DNA of 64,000 nt from Enterobacter cloacae. Lineage in GTDB: Bacteria; Pseudomonadota; Gammaproteobacteria; Enterobacterales; Enterobacteriaceae. How positions within the stretch are numbered: the stretch's first letter is position 1; each line of letters begins with the position of its first letter. The stretch is from NCBI RefSeq assembly GCF_013375935.1, contig NZ_CP056117.1, forward strand, positions 4,402,001-4,466,000, written 5' to 3'. This document shows positions 60,011-64,000 of this stretch, in pieces. Under the pieces are notes generated by a model that was not told the origin of the DNA, did not search any database, and worked only from the letters and a program-made list of their open reading frames with translations. The translations under genes were made by a program, and so were the position numbers.

Positions 60011-62698
60011 ATGACCGACGAGCCCATGCGCCCGGATCCGGACAGGCTGCTTGAACAGACGGCTGAAGCCCATCGCGGCAAGCTGAAAATTTTCTTCGGC
60101 GCCTGCGCGGGCGTCGGGAAAACCTTCGCCATGCTGACGGAAGCCCAGCGGCTGCGGGCGCAGGGGCTTGATATTCTCATCGGCGTGGTTGAAACCCACG
60201 GCCGCAAAGAGACCGCGGCGCTGCTGACGGGGCTTGCCACGCAGCCGCCCCGGCGCATCAGCCACCGCGGGCGGCTGGTGACGGAGTTCGATCTGGACGC
60301 GGCCCTCGCCCGCCGTCCCGCCCTGATTCTGATGGACGAGCTGGCGCACAGCAACGCGCCAGGCTCCCGTCACCCGAAGCGCTGGCAGGACGTTGAGGAA
60401 TTACTTGAAGCCGGGATTGACGTTTTTACCACGGTGAACGTTCAACATCTGGAAAGCCTGAACGACGTGGTGAGCGGCGTAACGGGTATTCAGGTGCGGG
60501 AGACCGTTCCCGATCCGTTTTTCGATTCTGCCGATGAAGTGGTGCTGGTTGACCTGCCGCCGGACGATCTGCGCCAGCGCCTGCACGAGGGCAAGGTATA
60601 TATTGCCGGCCAGGCCGAACGCGCCATTGAACATTTTTTCCGCAAAGGCAACCTGATTGCCCTGCGCGAGCTGGCCCTGCGCCGCACTGCCGATCGCGTT
60701 GATGACCAGATGCGCGCCTGGCGCGATCTGCAGGGGCGGGAGCGCGTCTGGCATACGCGGGACGCCATTCTGCTGTGCATCGGCCACGGCAGCGGCAATG
60801 AAAAGCTGGTCCGCACCGCCGCTCGTCTCGCGGCGAAGTTCGGCAGCGTCTGGCATGCGGTGTATGTCGAAACGCCACAGCTTCACGCCCTGCCGGAAAA
60901 TCAGCGCCGCGCCATCCTGAGCGCGCTGCGGCTGGCGCAGGAGCTGGGCGCGGAAACGGCGACCCTCTCCGATCCGCAGGAGGATAAAGCCATCGTGCGC
61001 TACGCACGTGAGCACAATCTGGGCAAAATTGTTACCGGGCGTCGCCAGCACCGCCGCTGGTTTAGCCGTGAATCCTTTGCCGACAGGCTGGCGCGCCGCG
61101 CGCCGGATCTTGATTTAGTCATCGTCGCGCTGGACGACAGGCCCGCCCCCCTGCCCAACCGTGCGCCGGACGCGCGCACCTTTGGCGATAAATGGCGGAT
61201 CCAGATCCGCGGCTGCCTGGTTGCCGTGGTGCTGTGCGCCCTGATTACGGTAATCGCCAGCCAGTGGCTGATCGCCTTCGACGCCGCCAACCTGGTCATG
61301 ATCTATCTCCTGGGCGTAGTGGTGGTGGCCCTCTTTTACGGTCGCTGGCCGTCGGTGCTGGCAACGGTGATCAACGTCGTCAGCTTCGATCTGTTCTTCA
61401 TTGCCCCGCGCGGGACGCTCGCCGTCTCGGACGTGCAGTACATTCTGACCTTTGCGGTGATGCTTACCGTCGGGCTGGTGATTGGGAATCTGACGGCGGG
61501 GGTACGCTACCAGGCCCGCATTGCCCGCTACCGCGAGCAGCGTACGCGCCATCTGTACGAGATGTCAAAATCGCTGGCGGTGGGCCGCACGCCGCTGGAT
61601 ATCGTCCAGACCAGCGAGCAGTTTATCCGCTCGACGTTTCATGCCGGTAACCTGATTTTGCTTCCCGACGAGCAGGGGCATCTTCGCCCCCTCACCTCCT
61701 CCTCGGGCATGACGCCGTGGGATGAAGCCATTGCCCGCTGGAGTTTCGATAAGGGGTTACCTGCCGGTGCCGGGACCGACACCCTGCCCGGCGTGCCTTA
61801 CCAGATCCTGCCGCTGCGCAGCGCGGATAAAAATCACGGGCTGGTCATCGTGGAGCCGTCTAACCTGCGCCAGCTGATGATCCCCGAGCAGCAGCGTCTG
61901 CTGGAAACCTTCACGCTGCTGGTTGCCAGCGCCCTTGAGCGGCTGGCGCTCACGGCCAGCGAAGAGCAGGCGCGTCTGGCAAGCGAGCGCGAAAGCATTC
62001 GAAATTCGCTGCTGGCGGCGCTGTCCCACGATTTACGCACCCCGCTCACCGTGCTGTTTGGTCAGTCCGAAATTCTCACGCTGGATCTCGCGGCGGAAGG
62101 GTCAAAGCATGCGATGCAGGCCAGTGAAATTCGCCAGCACGTGCTGAATACCACGCGTCTGGTGAATAACCTGCTGGACATGGCGCGCATTCAGTCCGGC
62201 GGGTTTAACCTCAAAAAAGAGTGGCTCACGCTTGAGGAGGTCGTCGGAAGTGCGCTGAAGATGCTGGAGCCGGGGCTGGGCGGACGCCATATTGAACTGA
62301 ACATGCCGGATCCCCTGACGTTAATTCACGTTGATGGCCCTCTGTTTGAGCGGGTGCTGATCAACCTGCTGGAAAATGCCGCGAAATATGCCGGAGCAAG
62401 GGCGCAGATTGGCATTACCGCCGCGATGGACGCGCAGGCGCTGCGGCTTGAAGTCTGGGACACCGGGCCGGGCATTCCCGCTGGCCAGGAACACGCCATT
62501 TTTGATAAATTCGCGCGCGGCAGTAAGGAGTCTGCTATTCCGGGCGTTGGGCTGGGGCTGGCGATCTGCCAGGCCATCGTCGACGTGCATGGCGGCACCA
62601 TTTCGGCCGAGAACCGTCCGGAAGGTGGTGCCCGCTTTTGTGTTACACTTCCTCTTGAAACCCCACCAGAACTTGATGAATTGCCAGAGGATTTGTGA
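60011..62698 (+). CDS. kdpD: Potassium sensor histidine kinase KdpD
   Basis: 895 residues (E. coli 894). Domains: N-terminal KdpD domain with Walker A 'GACAGVGKTFAML' near 30, a universal-stress-like domain (about 250-370), four membrane helices (about 395-500), a GAF domain (about 520-650), HisKA with the phospho-His in 'LAALSHDLRTPLTVLFG' near 673, and HATPase_c with 'LINLLENAAKYAG' and 'GVGLGLAICQAIVDVHGG'. It senses low K+ and salt stress. It starts directly after the kdpC stop. Confidence 0.97.
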   Translation: MTDEPMRPDPDRLLEQTAEAHRGKLKIFFGACAGVGKTFAMLTEAQRLRAQGLDILIGVVETHGRKETAALLTGLATQPPRRISHRGRLVTEFDLDAALARRPALILMDELAHSNAPGSRHPKRWQDVEELLEAGIDVFTTVNVQHLESLNDVVSGVTGIQVRETVPDPFFDSADEVVLVDLPPDDLRQRLHEGKVYIAGQAERAIEHFFRKGNLIALRELALRRTADRVDDQMRAWRDLQGRERVWHTRDAILLCIGHGSGNEKLVRTAARLAAKFGSVWHAVYVETPQLHALPENQRRAILSALRLAQELGAETATLSDPQEDKAIVRYAREHNLGKIVTGRRQHRRWFSRESFADRLARRAPDLDLVIVALDDRPAPLPNRAPDARTFGDKWRIQIRGCLVAVVLCALITVIASQWLIAFDAANLVMIYLLGVVVVALFYGRWPSVLATVINVVSFDLFFIAPRGTLAVSDVQYILTFAVMLTVGLVIGNLTAGVRYQARIARYREQRTRHLYEMSKSLAVGRTPLDIVQTSEQFIRSTFHAGNLILLPDEQGHLRPLTSSSGMTPWDEAIARWSFDKGLPAGAGTDTLPGVPYQILPLRSADKNHGLVIVEPSNLRQLMIPEQQRLLETFTLLVASALERLALTASEEQARLASERESIRNSLLAALSHDLRTPLTVLFGQSEILTLDLAAEGSKHAMQASEIRQHVLNTTRLVNNLLDMARIQSGGFNLKKEWLTLEEVVGSALKMLEPGLGGRHIELNMPDPLTLIHVDGPLFERVLINLLENAAKYAGARAQIGITAAMDAQALRLEVWDTGPGIPAGQEHAIFDKFARGSKESAIPGVGLGLAICQAIVDVHGGTISAENRPEGGARFCVTLPLETPPELDELPEDL

Positions 62699-63372
62699 TT
62701 AACGTTCTGATTGTTGAAGATGAGCTCGCTATCAGTCGATTTCTGCGCACCGCGCTGGAAGGCGACGGTTTGCGCGTTCACGAAGCCGGTACGCTTCAAC
62801 GTGGGTTAATCGAAGCCGCGACCCGCAAGCCGGACCTGGTTATCCTGGACCTGGGGCTACCGGATGGCGACGGCATTGATTTTATTCGCGAGGTGCGTCA
62901 GTGGAGCCAGATGCCGATTCTGGTGCTCTCTGCCCGCACCGAAGAGACGGATAAAATCGCCGCGCTGGATGCCGGCGCGGATGATTACCTGATTAAGCCG
63001 TTTGGCATTGGCGAGCTGCAGGCGCGGCTTCGCGTCGCATTGCGTCGCCACAGCGCCACCGCGCCTTCCGATCCGGTATATACCTTTGGCGATATCCGGG
63101 TCGATCTTGCCGCCCGCCGCATCCTGCGGGGAGACGAAGAGATACACCTTACGCCTATAGAGTTTCGTCTTCTGGCCGTGCTGCTCAATAACCATGGAAA
63201 AGTGTTGACCCAGCGACAGCTGTTAAGCCAGGTCTGGGGACCGAATGCTGTCGAACATAGTCACTATTTACGCATTTATATGGGGCACCTTCGCCAGAAG
63301 CTTGAAGCCGACCCCGCGCGCCCTCGTCATTTATTAACAGAAACCGGTATCGGCTATCGTTTTATGATCTGA
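62695..63372 (+). CDS. kdpE: Response regulator KdpE
   Basis: 225 residues as in E. coli. Receiver domain with the phospho-acceptor Asp52 in 'PDLVILDLGLPDGDG' and Lys in 'ADDYLIKPFGIGEL'; the OmpR-type winged helix follows with 'HLTPIEFRLLAVLLNNHGKV'. It starts at GTG 62695, overlapping the kdpD stop by four bases (GTGA). It activates kdpFABC through the box at 55487-55510. Confidence 0.97.
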   Translation: MINVLIVEDELAISRFLRTALEGDGLRVHEAGTLQRGLIEAATRKPDLVILDLGLPDGDGIDFIREVRQWSQMPILVLSARTEETDKIAALDAGADDYLIKPFGIGELQARLRVALRRHSATAPSDPVYTFGDIRVDLAARRILRGDEEIHLTPIEFRLLAVLLNNHGKVLTQRQLLSQVWGPNAVEHSHYLRIYMGHLRQKLEADPARPRHLLTETGIGYRFMI

Positions 63373-63384
63373 ATAAGTATTCAG
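63369..63384 (+). terminator. Weak stem-loop at the kdpE stop
   Basis: CTGAAT-AAGT-ATTCAG overlaps the kdpE stop and is followed by an A/T-rich ATTTATTTTC. It may be a weak terminator. Confidence 0.45.
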
Positions 63385-63420
63385 ATTTATTTTCAATAAT
63401 CCCTCCACGTCATCTTAATA

Positions 63421-63456
63421 AGCCATAAAAATAGCGACAAGTTTATTTTTATGGCT
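63421..63456. other. Perfect 13-bp inverted repeat after kdpE
   Basis: AGCCATAAAAATA (63421-63433) and TATTTTTATGGCT (63444-63456) are exact inverted copies with a ten-base loop. As RNA it makes a 13-bp hairpin whose 3' arm carries the U run, in either direction. It may be the true end of the kdp mRNA or a regulatory site for speF. Confidence 0.65.
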
Positions 63457-63650
63457 ACGCACGGCTATTAAAAACACAAAGAAAACACTCAATTAACATG
63501 AAATCAACAAAACAGCATTTTGATCTGCATTATTCATCAAAAACGACTAATTATTTCTGTAATGATCGGTTAAGGGTGATCTAATTCACAGTTAATCGCT
63601 TTTTACCGGATAAAATGACCATGCTTTCAATTACTGAAAGGAAACTGAAC
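63457..63650 (+). other. speF promoter and 5' leader region
   Basis: About 190 A/T-rich bases with several -10-like hexamers but no clear best promoter. The tail 63634-63650 carries AAAGGA for the speFL peptide. I find no other gene here. Confidence 0.5.
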
Positions 63651-63755
63651 ATGGAAAACAATAACCGTTTAATGCCCCATATAAGGCGGACAACGCATAT
63701 CATGATGTTTGCCCACCGAAACTGTTTTGACTTTCACCTCTTTAACGCCCGGTAG
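63651..63755 (+). CDS. speFL: Ornithine-sensing leader peptide SpeFL
   Basis: A 34-codon ORF starting at ATG 63651, with AAAGGA eight bases upstream and TAG at the end. Its peptide matches E. coli SpeFL at nearly all positions: the block 'MPHIRRTTHIM' is conserved, and the C-terminal half reads 'FAHRNCFDFHLFNAR'. In E. coli the ribosome translating this leader captures free ornithine and stalls, which prevents Rho-dependent termination and turns on speF (ornithine decarboxylase) and potE. The position after kdpE matches E. coli; speF itself would begin past the window end. Confidence 0.93.
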   Translation: MENNNRLMPHIRRTTHIMMFAHRNCFDFHLFNAR

Positions 63756-64000
63756 TCCTTCGACTTCTGGCGCATCTGCTTACAGGTCATCCTGAAACAC
63801 GCTATTTTACAGGCTGTTGCCTGTGAACACCTGCGCTCATTTCTTGTAATTCAGATTCTCCGCATCCGGGCGGACTGAATTTCACTCAGCAAAAAGCAAA
63901 TAACTGATTTCCGTATCAGCGGTCACGCTTTGCTTTTTTTCCGGAAACAATCGATTTCTTTCTCATAAGAAGTCGAGGGATCAATATTGCCTGAATAAAG
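63756..64000 (+). promoter_or_regulatory. Attenuation region between speFL and speF
   Basis: 245 bases of untranslated leader. It contains short C-rich, G-poor segments suited to Rho loading (for example 63720-63790) and a T7 run at 63933-63940. No further ORF with a ribosome site is seen before the edge. The speF start is not in the window. Confidence 0.55.

Overview
The window is a chromosomal segment of a member of the Enterobacteriaceae close to Enterobacter (Enterobacter/Lelliottia/Klebsiella side of the family). Nearly every protein matches its E. coli K-12 counterpart in length and sequence, and the gene order follows the E. coli gal-mod-nad-tol-cyd-suc-sdh-kdp arc. The genome has a hut operon next to ybhC (as in Salmonella and Klebsiella), lacks the E. 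coli fimbrial/abrB block between gltA and nei, and lacks dtpD between phr and ybgI. Identification rests on remembered family sequences; no database was searched.

Layout, left to right. 1-2357: hutI-hutG-hutC (leftward, hutC cut by the edge), histidine breakdown. 2581-3864: ybhC lipoprotein. 3874-4438: a compact SOS-type toxin/antitoxin locus, a 29-codon TisB-like membrane peptide with a LexA box and a divergent IstR-1-like antisense RNA; this is the most interesting part. 4451-6384: pgl and ybhA, divergent. 6385-11695: molybdate block, modABC and acrZ leftward, modE-modF rightward. 11803-16157: galETKM with both GalR operators. 16398-18262: gpmA and aroG, convergent. 18564-21752: ybgS, zitB, then nadA-pnuC leftward. 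21927-22714: a tRNA operon (four Lys-TTT, one Val-TAC) with two 101-nt spacers carrying copies of the tRNA-Lys 3' end. 22798-28381: ybgC-tolQRAB-pal-cpoB. 28530-31671: cydABX-ybgE. 32348-37812: mngA-mngB and mngR (mannosylglycerate use). 37811-49513: sdhCDAB-sucABCD leftward with gltA divergent. 49594-54894: ybgI-pxpBCA-nei and phr. 55072-63372: ybfA and kdpFABCDE. 63651-63755: the ornithine-sensing leader peptide speFL, with speF itself beyond the edge.

The genes form ordinary core modules: TCA cycle plus cytochrome bd respiration, Leloir galactose pathway, molybdate uptake, NAD synthesis and uptake, the Tol-Pal envelope machine, 5-oxoproline recycling and high-affinity potassium uptake. Several expected regulator sites can be read directly: LexA, ModE, GalR, CRP, Fur, TyrR, NadR, FNR, a KdpE box, and candidate HutC and MngR operators.

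No broken genes, insertion sequences, prophage or CRISPR arrays were seen. The non-routine content is in the intergenic regions: the tisB/istR locus at an unexpected place with a self-pairing leader, the repeated tRNA spacers, a REPIN-like inverted pair between sdhB and sucA, and the speF leader.
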